A DNA stretch of 64,000 bases from Perlabentimonas sp964490015 (GCA_964490015.1 CAZBBA010000001.1:41809-105808), one strand, 5' to 3'; shown: positions 27,730 through 35,659, counted from the first letter of the stretch. Notes: generated by a model from the letters alone, not told the origin. Numbers and translations are program-made.

Positions 27730-29979
27730 ATGAAAACACTCCACCTATTGTTGATTCTTTTGATATCGGCTCAGTTTAGCGTTGCTCAAACCCGCGTTGA
27801 GCTGAAGCAGACCCACAGCGAACGCAAGCATCAAATTGTTTGCGTTGCCTACAGTCCCGACTCCAAACTTATTGCATCGGGTGGATTCGATAACCAGATA
27901 ATTGTCCGCAATAGCCAAACCGGAATAGTTGTTCAAAGGTTAACTGGGCTAAAAGGATTTCCGCTATCGTTAACCTTTAGCCATGATTCGCGCCACCTAA
28001 TTTCCGGAGGAAAAGATTCGCGAGTAACCATTTGGGATTTGGGTACAGGCAAATCCATTAGAGAAATCCGCGCCCACCGCGACGATGTTACCGATGTGGC
28101 AATTAACGCATCAAATATTATTGCCTCGTCAAGTAAGGACAGAACCGTGAAGATTTGGGATTTCAATGGAGTGTTGATTAAGGACCTTACTGGTCATAGG
28201 CGCGAGGTAATGGCGGTGGACTTTAGCCACGATGGCCAACGCGTTGTTTCGGGAAGCGCCGATGGAACAGTAAAGGAGTGGGATGTGCTAAAAGGAACGG
28301 AAACGCTGAGCATCAATGCCCACGATGGCTGGGTGCGTACCGTTGCCTACAACCACAACTCAACCCTAATTGCCAGCGGCGGCGACGATGGAAAAATCAA
28401 CATCTGGAATCGATCCAACGGTCAGCTCCAAAATACCATAATTGCTCATAGCAAATGGCTCGAGAATTTATCGTTTAGTCCCGATGGAAAGTACGTTGCA
28501 TCGGGTGGGCACGACAATTACCTAATCATTGTAAATGCCAACACCGGACAAATTGTTTTCAACTCGCCCAAGCAGGATTACTACGTGCTTTCAACGGCTT
28601 TTGATCCTTCGGGAAAAAACTTAATCTCGAGCGTGCTCAACTCGGCCGATTTAAGCGTTTGGGATGTTAGCTCGCTCGGAATTGGTGAGGCCGTACCCGT
28701 TTCAACACAGCCCAAAACCAAACCCTCAATTACTTGGATAAGCGGAAAAGATCAGCAAACCCACAACCTAACCCACAGGGTTAATGCCAAGATTAAAACC
28801 GATTCGCCACTATCGAGCGTTGAGGTTTACCTAAACAATTCCCGTTTCGCTTCGCACCGCGATATTTCTTTCGACAAGATATCAAAGTCTGTTGTTTTTG
28901 AACAGATCCTCTTCCTAAACGAGGGGCAAAACGAGATTAAACTTATTGCCTACAACGATGGTGGCGAGGCAACCTCAGAGGTTTTGAGCATCGCCTACAG
29001 TGCACCCAAACCCGAACCCATTGTTGAGTTGATAAAAGAGGAAAGGCCACTTGTTGCGGAAAAGGTCGAGGCAACTAAAGTTGAAGAAATAAAGGCTATG
29101 GATAAAGAGGTGATTAAGGCAGAGGTTGAGGTTAAAGCTGAGGAAAAGGTTGAGACTAAGATTGAGGAGAAGGTAACGAAACCAGAGGTTCCCGCAAAAA
29201 GCCCTCAAAAGGTAAAGCCCAATCCCTATCGCTTTGCGCTAATAATTGGCAACGAGGATTACAGCACCTATCAAACTGGTCTGGAAAGGGAGTCGAACGT
29301 TGCCTTTGCCATTAACGATGCAACCGCATTTAAGGAGATTGCGCAAAATGTTTTGGGCGTACCCAGCGATAATATTATTTTCCTAACCAATGCCAGGGCA
29401 ATAGAGATGGACGATGCTGTGCGAAAGCTAAATCCCATTATCAAAGCCCTAAACGGGAAAGCCGAGATATTTTTCTACTACGCCGGACATGGATTTCCCG
29501 ATGAGAAAACCCGAGAGCCCTACTTAATACCTGTTGATGTTAGCGGAACAAATCTAAGATTTGCGGTAAGCATCAAGGAGCTATATCAGCAGCTAACTGA
29601 GCATCCCTCGGCACGAGTAACGGTTTTTCTCGATGCCTGCTTTAGCGGTGGAGCACGAGAGCAGGGACTGGTTGCAGCCAGAGCGGTGCGAGTACGTCCG
29701 CGTGAGGATAGGTTGCAGGGCAACCTTGTGGTATTTACTGCAAGTAGCGGAAACGAGTCGGCTCACCCGTACAAGGAGAAAGGTCATGGAATTTTCACAT
29801 TCCACCTTTTGGAAAAGATAAATGAAACAGGAGGTGAACTCTCGTACCGCGAGCTTTCCGAGTACCTATCGGAGCAAGTTGGAGTACGCTCAGTAATGGT
29901 TAACAATATGCCGCAAACTCCCCAAACCAACGTCAGCTTCGATGTTGAGGGCATATGGGGTGACTGGAAACTAAAGTAA
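27730..29979 (+). CDS. secreted WD40-repeat protein with C-terminal caspase (peptidase C14) domain
   Basis: 749 residues from ATG 27730, which gives a signal peptide (MKTLHLLLILLISAQFSVAQ). About seven WD40 repeats (~30-320) form a probable propeller and are followed by an Ig-like strand region (~340-430), a Glu/Lys-rich low-complexity linker (~433-496) and a caspase fold. The catalytic dyad is visible: H587 in FYYAGHGFP and C637 in VFLDACFSGG. Prokaryotic caspase homologs of this kind (orthocaspases/metacaspase-like) usually cleave after basic residues; substrate and role here are unknown. The start overlaps the end of the barrel gene region with a one-base gap. The gene ends just before a strong terminator. 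Confidence 0.93.
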   Translation: MKTLHLLLILLISAQFSVAQTRVELKQTHSERKHQIVCVAYSPDSKLIASGGFDNQIIVRNSQTGIVVQRLTGLKGFPLSLTFSHDSRHLISGGKDSRVTIWDLGTGKSIREIRAHRDDVTDVAINASNIIASSSKDRTVKIWDFNGVLIKDLTGHRREVMAVDFSHDGQRVVSGSADGTVKEWDVLKGTETLSINAHDGWVRTVAYNHNSTLIASGGDDGKINIWNRSNGQLQNTIIAHSKWLENLSFSPDGKYVASGGHDNYLIIVNANTGQIVFNSPKQDYYVLSTAFDPSGKNLISSVLNSADLSVWDVSSLGIGEAVPVSTQPKTKPSITWISGKDQQTHNLTHRVNAKIKTDSPLSSVEVYLNNSRFASHRDISFDKISKSVVFEQILFLNEGQNEIKLIAYNDGGEATSEVLSIAYSAPKPEPIVELIKEERPLVAEKVEATKVEEIKAMDKEVIKAEVEVKAEEKVETKIEEKVTKPEVPAKSPQKVKPNPYRFALIIGNEDYSTYQTGLERESNVAFAINDATAFKEIAQNVLGVPSDNIIFLTNARAIEMDDAVRKLNPIIKALNGKAEIFFYYAGHGFPDEKTREPYLIPVDVSGTNLRFAVSIKELYQQLTEHPSARVTVFLDACFSGGAREQGLVAARAVRVRPREDRLQGNLVVFTASSGNESAHPYKEKGHGIFTFHLLEKINETGGELSYRELSEYLSEQVGVRSVMVNNMPQTPQTNVSFDVEGIWGDWKLK

Positions 29980-30007
29980 GAGCCATTAAGGCGTCAAATA
30001 AACGCGA

Positions 30008-30037
30008 AAATACCCCGAGGCATACCTCGGGGTATTT
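30008..30037. terminator. bidirectional hairpin terminator
   Basis: A perfect 13-bp stem (aaataccccgagg / cctcggggtattt) with a 4-base cata loop, lying between the convergent WD40-caspase gene and deoC. The A-rich left and T-rich right stem ends make it usable from both sides. Confidence 0.85.
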
Positions 30038-30060
30038 CTGTATCGTTATCTATTAAAACA

Positions 30061-30855
30061 CTAGTAATTTCCCGTTGCTGTGGCGCCTGTAACAATGGCT
30101 AAACTGGCACCTGCTCCGATGCGGTTTGCACCCGCCTTAATCATTGCAACTGCTGTAGCAAAATCGCGAATACCGCCGCTGGCTTTTACGCCCATATCGG
30201 GACCAACGGTTCTGCGCATTAAGGCGATGTCGGCAACCGTAGCACCTCCGCCGCTAAACCCAGTGCTGGTTTTCACAAAATCAACCTCAACCTTCTTGCA
30301 AATCTCGCAGGCAATAACTTTTTCCTGATCGGTAAGCATGGAGGTTTCGAGAATCACCTTGAGCACGGTGGTGCTGCGGCAAGCGCGTTTAACGGCACGA
30401 ATATCATCCTCAACCAGCTTCAAGTCGCCCGATTTTAGCGCTCCAATGTTAAGTACCATATCCAGCTCATGCGCTCCGTGATCGATAGCAGTTCGAGCCT
30501 CAAAGGCTTTGCTGCGGGTCTCCATCTCTCCTAGAGGGAACCCAATAACAGAGCAAACCTTAACGTTTGAACCCCGTAACTTTTTGGCCACATACGAAAC
30601 CTTGCTGGAGTTAACGCATACCGAGTAGAAATTATACTTCTTGGCCTCGTCGCAGAGTTGATCGTAGTTAGCAAATACTGCATCGGGTTTTAGAAGGGTA
30701 TGGTCGATAAATCGCGCGAGCTCATCGGGGGTAATGCCATAGTTGGGTGCTGCTCCTGCCGATTTGGCTCCCTCGGAGCCATGATCTTTTACCTCATTCT
30801 TGATGCGCGCCATTACCTCGCGCACAATTTTATCAACTAATTCGTCCTGATTCAT
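30061..30855 (-). CDS. deoC: deoxyribose-phosphate aldolase with encapsulation-type N-terminus
   Basis: 264 residues. A class I aldolase that splits 2-deoxyribose-5-phosphate into glyceraldehyde-3-phosphate and acetaldehyde. Conserved residues are visible: D132 in LDMVLN, Schiff-base K195 in DFVKTSTG and K224 in GVKASGGIR. The core begins at ~40. Before it lie an amphipathic helix (residues 2-18, DELVDKIVREVMARI) and a Gly/Ala-rich linker, the layout of BMC encapsulation peptides, so the enzyme is probably packed inside the shell encoded upstream. It is the most distal gene of the BMC locus, separated from rpiB by 137 bases that contain its own likely promoter. Confidence 0.96.
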   Translation of the reverse strand: MNQDELVDKIVREVMARIKNEVKDHGSEGAKSAGAAPNYGITPDELARFIDHTLLKPDAVFANYDQLCDEAKKYNFYSVCVNSSKVSYVAKKLRGSNVKVCSVIGFPLGEMETRSKAFEARTAIDHGAHELDMVLNIGALKSGDLKLVEDDIRAVKRACRSTTVLKVILETSMLTDQEKVIACEICKKVEVDFVKTSTGFSGGGATVADIALMRRTVGPDMGVKASGGIRDFATAVAMIKAGANRIGAGASLAIVTGATATGNY

Positions 30856-30922
30856 TCCTGTAACTTTTATATCTTATTATTTTCCAACTACATGCATCAA
30901 AATATCTTGTAAAAACAGCGTG

Positions 30923-30954
30923 CAAAATTAATCTTTTTGTAAGGAAATACCAAT
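30923..30954 (-). promoter_or_regulatory. probable promoter of deoC
   Basis: On the minus strand, ATTG (30954-30951) and TAATTTTG (30930-30923) are spaced 20 bases apart and fit the Bacteroidota -33/-7 pattern. The -7 element lies 68 bases upstream of the deoC ATG, so deoC may be expressed separately from the shell genes. Confidence 0.45.
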
Positions 30955-30992
30955 AATGCATGCAACTATGAATTCCAAACAGAATTAATACG

Positions 30993-31454
30993 CTAAAGGC
31001 CACCCCTCTCAACGGCCATCATTTTATTAATGCGTGGCCAGTGCCGTCCGCCCTCAAAATCGGTCTCGAGCCACTGTTTGGCCATTGCGCAAATATCGGC
31101 AATGGAGTGCTGATCGGTTCCCATGGTTAGCACGTTGGCATTATTATGCAGCCGGCTATTGGCAATGGTTTTGGGGCTCCAGCAAAGTGCCGCACGAATT
31201 CCCTTAACCTTATTACAAACCATCGATGAGCCAATTCCTGCGGCATCGAGCATAATTCCCCGATCGCACTCGCCACTGACCACTTTTTTGGCCACCTTAT
31301 AGGCAAAATCGGGGTAGTCGACCTTGGTTGTGCTATTATCGGTACCCACATCAACCACAGTGTAGCCAATTACCTGCAGGTAGGCCTTTAAGGCCTCCTT
31401 GGCCGGAAATGCTCCATGATCGGCTCCAATGGCTATGGATTTAACTGTTTCCAT
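30993..31454 (-). CDS. RpiB/LacAB-family sugar-phosphate isomerase, non-canonical active site
   Basis: 153 residues with the RpiB fold: IGADHGAFPAKE at the N-terminus, GIRAALCWSPKTIANSRLHNNANVL with the conserved phosphate/ring-opening residues, and a final helix. In ribose-5-phosphate isomerase B the catalytic loop reads CGTGIG; here it is DAAGIGSS, with Asp70 in place of the catalytic Cys and Ala72 in place of Thr. The protein may therefore isomerise a different sugar phosphate or use Asp as base. It lies in the BMC locus between the shell genes and deoC and carries no obvious encapsulation helix. The gene name rpiB would be by family only. Confidence 0.9.
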   Translation of the reverse strand: METVKSIAIGADHGAFPAKEALKAYLQVIGYTVVDVGTDNSTTKVDYPDFAYKVAKKVVSGECDRGIMLDAAGIGSSMVCNKVKGIRAALCWSPKTIANSRLHNNANVLTMGTDQHSIADICAMAKQWLETDFEGGRHWPRINKMMAVERGGL

Positions 31455-31499
31455 GGTAAATCGTATTTCAGTATTTTTTACCCTTATTGGGGGTTAATA

Positions 31500-31772
31500 T
31501 TATTTTTTGAGTACGGCATCAACAATACCTACAACCACGGTCTTAACGGTGAAGGTTTTTGGTTCCCTAATAACCATTCGAGCCGAACCGCCCTCATCAA
31601 TTGTGATAACGGTATCGCCCACTCCGGCCTGAACCGTATCGATGGCCAAAAATGTTTTACCCTTGGGTTCTCCTGCAGGATCGATGGGTTGAATTACCAG
31701 AATCTTACGAGCATCGTATCCCGGGGCTTTTATGGTAGAAACCACATTGCCAATAACTTTTCCCAGTATCAT
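31500..31772 (-). CDS. BMC-P pentameric shell vertex protein (EutN/CcmL family), copy 1
   Basis: 90 residues: MILGKVIGNVVSTIKAPGYD, a middle VDTVQAGVGDTVITIDEGGSAR-like segment (here IDTVQAGVGDTVITIDEGG) and a C-terminal VVGIVDAVL. This family forms pentamers that cap the twelve vertices of the BMC shell. The start codon overlaps the stop of the adjoining BMC-P gene by 4 bases (ATGA), showing translational coupling. It is one of four BMC-P genes in the locus, and the most distal shell gene. Confidence 0.95.
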   Translation of the reverse strand: MILGKVIGNVVSTIKAPGYDARKILVIQPIDPAGEPKGKTFLAIDTVQAGVGDTVITIDEGGSARMVIREPKTFTVKTVVVGIVDAVLKK

Positions 31773-32044
31773 TGTTTGCCCTCCAGGTTAATTACATCAA
31801 CAATTCCCACAATTGCAGCATCACAGGGATTCATGGTGTTCTCAAGGATCATGCTGGCCTCCTTGCTAACCTCGTAGTAGATAACTTGGCCAACATTCGA
31901 TTGGATTGTATCAACAGCCACAATGGGATCGCCGTAAGGAACCAAAACTTCATCGATGGGTTGAACCAAAAGCAATTTTAGCCCCTCAAAAGCCTCAACT
32001 TTTTTTGTGCTCACCACACGACCTATAACCTTTCCAAATTTCAT
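31769..32044 (-). CDS. BMC-P pentameric shell vertex protein, copy 2
   Basis: 91 residues with MKFGKVIGRVVSTKKVEAFEG, IVAVDTIQSNVGQVIYYEVS and AAIVGIVDVINLE, the EutN/CcmL pattern. The loop residues near the pentamer pore differ from those of the other three copies (GQVIYYEVSKEAS here versus GDTVITIDEGGSA), so the pentamers may not be interchangeable. It lies 11 bases after the aldehyde dehydrogenase stop and overlaps the next BMC-P gene by 4 bases. Confidence 0.95.
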   Translation of the reverse strand: MKFGKVIGRVVSTKKVEAFEGLKLLLVQPIDEVLVPYGDPIVAVDTIQSNVGQVIYYEVSKEASMILENTMNPCDAAIVGIVDVINLEGKQ

Positions 32045-32055
32045 CCCTAATATCT

Positions 32056-33471
32056 TTATATAATTCTGAAATGATCAACCAGTGTGCATCTGCGCTCGCG
32101 GGTAAAAGTACTTGCCTTTGTAACACCCTCGCCTGTTGGACTGGCAATTGTAAACGATGTAAAACCAGCGCCGCCAAACCCCAGACCAGCATAGCTGGGC
32201 CCATTTTTGACAAAGAGTGAACAGTTCATCATCTTGGCCATCTTGCTTAGCTTATCGATATTCAGGGAGTGCATAATGGCAGTATGCCGGAATCCATGTT
32301 CAACCTCAACGGCCAAGTCGATGGCTGTATCCACATCCTTAACCCGAACCATGGGCATTACCGGCATAAGCTGCTCGGTCCACACCAGAGGGTGATCCTT
32401 GTCCACCTCGCAAAGCAGCAAGCGTGTTGAGGCGGGAATCGACAAACCTATATCCTGGGCAATAAACGAAGCATTTTTACCAACGTACTTCTTGTTTGCG
32501 GCTCCCTCGTGGCCGGGTCTTCCTGGGTCGGATATTACCAGAGAGGTAATCTGCTTTATCTGCTCGGGGTTGAGCTCGTAGGCACCATTCTTTTTCATCT
32601 CCTCCTTAAGCCTGTCGGCAACCGATTCCACCACCAGAATTTCCTTCTCGCAGATGCAGATAATATTATTATCGAAACTTGCTCCATCAACAATGGCCTT
32701 GGCGGCTTTGGGAATATCAGCGGTTTCGTCGACAACCACGGGCGGATTTCCAGGACCTGCACCGATTACCTTTTTCCCGCTATTCATGGCTGTTTTTACA
32801 ACCGCTGGGCCTCCGGTTACCACCATTATGGCCACTTTACTATGTGTCATCAGAGCTTTAGCCGACTCGATGGTAGGATTATCGATACAGGTTAGCACGT
32901 TGGCTGGCCCTCCTGCCTCCATAATGGACCTATTCAAAATATCGATGATGTAGGCCGAAACATTTTTGGCTGCTGGGTGTGGATTAAACACCACGGTGTT
33001 GCCTGCGGCAATCATGCCAATGGCATTGCTGATAATGGTTACCGTTGAGTTGGTGCTTGGAGTAATGGAACCAATTACGCCGTATGGAGCGCGCTCCATA
33101 AGGGTAAGCCCATGCTCACTCGAGAAGGCCTGGGGAACGATGTCTTCAACTCCCGGGGTTTTTGTTATTCCAAGTATGTTTTTAGCCACCTTATCCTCGT
33201 AGCGGCCCAGTCCGGTTTCCTCGTGAGCCATCCTCGATATGGTCTCGTTTTGAGCAAGCGATACCTTGCGGATATTCTCAATGATTTTAGATCGTGTATC
33301 CAACGGCAGCTGAATGTACTCGCGAAAAGCCTTATCGGCTGCGCTAATGGCATCCTCAATATTGCTGAATACACCAATTCTGCCTGTTGTCGATGGCTTT
33401 GGAGTGGCGATATCCATCTCCTTAAGCACTTGCGATACCAGCTGGCGAATATTTTGCTCTAAATTATCCAT
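32056..33471 (-). CDS. CoA-acylating aldehyde dehydrogenase (EutE/PduP-like), BMC-associated
   Basis: 471 residues of the class that converts acetaldehyde or propionaldehyde with CoA and NAD+ into acyl-CoA. The catalytic cysteine is C272 in SFDNNIICICEKE, aligned with the DNNLPC of EutE/PduP. The nucleotide-binding region has GAGPGNPPVVVDE. Residues 2-20 (DNLEQNIRQLVSQVLKEM) form an amphipathic helix followed by a Pro/Ser/Thr linker, as in encapsulation peptides. Its likely substrate is the acetaldehyde released by DeoC, giving acetyl-CoA. It sits between a BMC-T gene upstream and two BMC-P genes downstream. Confidence 0.95.
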   Translation of the reverse strand: MDNLEQNIRQLVSQVLKEMDIATPKPSTTGRIGVFSNIEDAISAADKAFREYIQLPLDTRSKIIENIRKVSLAQNETISRMAHEETGLGRYEDKVAKNILGITKTPGVEDIVPQAFSSEHGLTLMERAPYGVIGSITPSTNSTVTIISNAIGMIAAGNTVVFNPHPAAKNVSAYIIDILNRSIMEAGGPANVLTCIDNPTIESAKALMTHSKVAIMVVTGGPAVVKTAMNSGKKVIGAGPGNPPVVVDETADIPKAAKAIVDGASFDNNIICICEKEILVVESVADRLKEEMKKNGAYELNPEQIKQITSLVISDPGRPGHEGAANKKYVGKNASFIAQDIGLSIPASTRLLLCEVDKDHPLVWTEQLMPVMPMVRVKDVDTAIDLAVEVEHGFRHTAIMHSLNIDKLSKMAKMMNCSLFVKNGPSYAGLGFGGAGFTSFTIASPTGEGVTKASTFTRERRCTLVDHFRII

Positions 33472-33484
33472 TCTGATTTTGCGT

Positions 33485-34051
33485 CTATTTTAGAAAAAAT
33501 GGTCTAATCTCCTCGTGTGGTTGTGAGATTACTGTTTTTGCACATAGCTGCTTTTTGGCCTCAACACGTGCAAGGGCAGCATCCATGGCGGCTTGCACCT
33601 CGAACAGGGAGCCCATCATTTTCAGGTACGATTTTCCGCCAAACCCAATGGCCAATCGCACCTCAACGATAGTAACACCACCCACCTTTGCCGCTATATC
33701 GGCCGCCTCAATGGCCGATGCAACAGAGAGTGTTTCGATTATTCCTATAGAATTCCATCCCTCGACCTGCTTTACCCGACCAATAGCATCGAGAACTTCG
33801 GGGTGGATTTGGGGCAAGAGGAAACTATCTACAAGAAAACCTTGACCAACCTCCAGCGCCTTGTTGAATGAATATTCCGCGGAGGCCACATCGCCACAAA
33901 AAACTATTATATACTTTCCCGGACAAATGGTGTGTGCATCGATAATTTTTACCGGTGCAATCTTCACCATCTCATCGAGCACAGAAACGCCAATGGCCAT
34001 GCTGCTATACTCGAGTACTCCAAGAACAGTGGTGTTTTTATCGATTGTCAT
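33485..34051 (-). CDS. BMC-T shell protein, PduT-like with predicted Fe-S cysteine
   Basis: 188 residues made of two BMC domains in tandem (first LGVLEYSSMAIGVSVLDEM, second SIGIIETLSVASAIEAADIA). Trimers of such proteins form shell hexagons. The motif HTICPGKY with C43 corresponds to TICPGKF of PduT, where the three cysteines of a trimer bind a [4Fe-4S] cluster at the pore. Conservation of this Cys suggests an electron- or cluster-conducting tile here too. The C-terminus IRPFFLK is of the kind seen in PduT relatives. Its start overlaps the stop of the preceding BMC-P gene by 4 bases. Confidence 0.93.
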   Translation of the reverse strand: MTIDKNTTVLGVLEYSSMAIGVSVLDEMVKIAPVKIIDAHTICPGKYIIVFCGDVASAEYSFNKALEVGQGFLVDSFLLPQIHPEVLDAIGRVKQVEGWNSIGIIETLSVASAIEAADIAAKVGGVTIVEVRLAIGFGGKSYLKMMGSLFEVQAAMDAALARVEAKKQLCAKTVISQPHEEIRPFFLK

Positions 34052-34335
34052 TTTCGGTAAACTACAGTTTCCTCCTGGTCAATCACATCAACAATTCCCA
34101 CAATTAGGGCATCGATCGGTTTTCCCTGGCTGAGCGGAATTTCGCGAGCCGAAGTGCTCTCGGAAACCATCACCACCTCGTCCTTACCAACGCCCAGAGG
34201 ATCGAGAGCGACTAGGAAATCTCCTCTCCCTTCGGCTTGCTGATTGCATTTCTCAACCAGCAGAAATCGAGCGCCAGTAATGGGAATGCTGTGCTTAGTG
34301 GTTACGATTGTACCAACAATTTTGCCTAAGATCAT
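34048..34335 (-). CDS. BMC-P pentameric shell vertex protein, copy 3
   Basis: 95 residues: MILGKIVGTIVTTKHSIPI, FLVALDPLGVGKDEVVMVSE, STSAREIPLSQGKPIDALIV and GIVDVIDQEE, the EutN/CcmL fold pattern. It forms a tandem pair with copy 4 (6 bases apart) and is coupled by a 4-base overlap to the PduT-like gene downstream. Confidence 0.95.
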   Translation of the reverse strand: MILGKIVGTIVTTKHSIPITGARFLLVEKCNQQAEGRGDFLVALDPLGVGKDEVVMVSESTSAREIPLSQGKPIDALIVGIVDVIDQEETVVYRK

Positions 34336-34341
34336 AAGCGC

Positions 34342-34638
34342 CTAGTTATCCTTTTGAAAGGTGAATGCCCCATCCTTCTCAATCTGATCGACAATGGCAA
34401 CAATAGACGAGTCGGTTGGAAGGCCTTCGGTTAGCTTGGCACACCGGGCACTGCTGCCCGATGCGTAAAAAACAACCTCGCCAACGCCAGCACCAACACA
34501 ATCAACCGACACCACAAAATCGTTCTTGCCCTTGAGCGTAACCGGATCAATCTTTTCGAGTAGCAGGAATTTCATCCCCTCCATCTTTTGCTCCTTATGC
34601 GAAGAGACTACTGTTCCGACAACTTTTGCAAGTATCAT
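34342..34638 (-). CDS. BMC-P pentameric shell vertex protein, copy 4
   Basis: 98 residues: MILAKVVGTVVSSHKEQKM, FVVSVDCVGAGVGEVVFYAS, GSSARCAKLTEGLPTDSSIV and AIVDQIEKDG. Family EutN/CcmL. It is the first of the four pentamer genes in transcription order, 27 bases after the second BMC-H gene. Like copy 2 it has an aromatic residue (VVFYASGSSA) near the presumed pore loop. Confidence 0.95.
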   Translation of the reverse strand: MILAKVVGTVVSSHKEQKMEGMKFLLLEKIDPVTLKGKNDFVVSVDCVGAGVGEVVFYASGSSARCAKLTEGLPTDSSIVAIVDQIEKDGAFTFQKDN

Positions 34639-34665
34639 ACGATGATAGATTTGTTGCTACCGTTA

Positions 34666-34962
34666 CTATGTAGATTTAACGCCAAGTGGCAGCGCCGAGT
34701 CGACATTGCCGTGAGGGCGAGGTATTACGTGGTGCGATACGATTTCGCCAACCTTTTCGGCTGCGCGAACGCCAGCATCAACCGCTGCGCGTACCGAGGC
34801 CACATCGCCGCGAACAATTGCTGTAACATAACCACCACCAATCTTCTCGAAACCAATAAGCTCTACCTTGGCTGCCTTAACCATTGCGTCGGATGCTTCG
34901 ACCATAGCCACAAAACCACGCGACTCAATCATTCCAATGGCTTCATTCTTTATCTCTGACAT
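34666..34962 (-). CDS. BMC-H hexameric shell protein, copy 2
   Basis: 98 residues, one BMC domain: AIGMIESRGFVAMVEASDAM, VELIGFEKIGGGYVTAIVRG and VASVRAAVDAGVRAAEKVGE, ending HVIPRPHGNVDSALPL. The pore loop is KIGGGY. It is nearly identical to the copy at 35660-35962, the differences being concentrated at the N-terminus and in the last ten residues, so the pair is a recent duplication around the permuted BMC-T gene. It builds the facets of the shell. Confidence 0.97.
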   Translation of the reverse strand: MSEIKNEAIGMIESRGFVAMVEASDAMVKAAKVELIGFEKIGGGYVTAIVRGDVASVRAAVDAGVRAAEKVGEIVSHHVIPRPHGNVDSALPLGVKST

Positions 34963-34990
34963 AATTATTGTCTATTAAGATGTAAAAAAA

Positions 34991-35638
34991 CTACTTATAA
35001 TCCTCTTTGTTCGAACGACCCGAAATTTCGGCCAAGCGCTTTTCCACGTTAATCTTGCACTCGAGCACATCGGCCTCCTTGCCACCAATGTACACGCGAC
35101 CAAATTTTCCAAATCCCATAACATCAATTATATTGATGTTTGCCGATTTCTCGGCCTCGTTGGCAGCATAATATGCGTAACCTGCGGGTTCAACCTCAAG
35201 CACAAAAAGGGTATCGCCCCTGAGCAGCATCATGCCCATGCGGGTGCGGTTTATCAGCTGCGCATGGTGATCCTCCACGTTCTTAATTAGCTGGCTAGTT
35301 AAGATACGAGGCTTTAGGCGGTCGTTCTCGGTTTTTCCTATTGAACTCAGCACCGCCTCACCGGCCATGCGGGTATCGCCTTGGCTCGAAGAGTGAACCT
35401 CGAGCATACCGTAGGCTCTTTCCACAATCTGCATCCCTGGGGTAACGTGAGTTGCCTTAAGGGCAACATCGGTAAGGGTATTGATCTCAATCCCGGGGGC
35501 AATCTCAATAATACAGCAGGTTTGTCCTCCCACGGGAAGATATCCACGTGAAACCGTGGAAAGGTAAGAGGCCATTTGCAGCTGCAAAGAATCCAGAAAA
35601 ATATAGGTTCTTAAATCGATGTGTGTTTTTGACTCCAT
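34991..35638 (-). CDS. BMC-T shell protein with circularly permuted tandem domains
   Basis: 215 residues. Two permuted BMC domains: the first has CCIIEIAPGIEINTLTDVAL followed by KATHVTPGMQIVERAYG, the second has FVLEVEPAGYAYYAANEAEK followed by SANINIIDVMGFGKFGRVYI. This order (helix/strand block shifted to the front) marks the permuted type known from CsoS1D/EutL and from trimers of Haliangium-type shells, which can have gated or stacked pores. The N-terminal segment LRTYIFLDSLQLQMASYLS is shared by the Haliangium-like group as I remember it. A good ribosome site (aaggag) precedes its ATG. It is flanked by the two BMC-H copies. Confidence 0.88.
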   Translation of the reverse strand: MESKTHIDLRTYIFLDSLQLQMASYLSTVSRGYLPVGGQTCCIIEIAPGIEINTLTDVALKATHVTPGMQIVERAYGMLEVHSSSQGDTRMAGEAVLSSIGKTENDRLKPRILTSQLIKNVEDHHAQLINRTRMGMMLLRGDTLFVLEVEPAGYAYYAANEAEKSANINIIDVMGFGKFGRVYIGGKEADVLECKINVEKRLAEISGRSNKEDYK

Positions 35639-35659
35639 GCTATCTCCTTTTCTTTGTTA

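Noticed and set aside
28975..29208. Minus-strand 77-residue frame in the WD40-caspase gene
   Set aside because: It arises from the Glu/Lys-rich linker read backwards, which gives Leu/Phe-rich nonsense.
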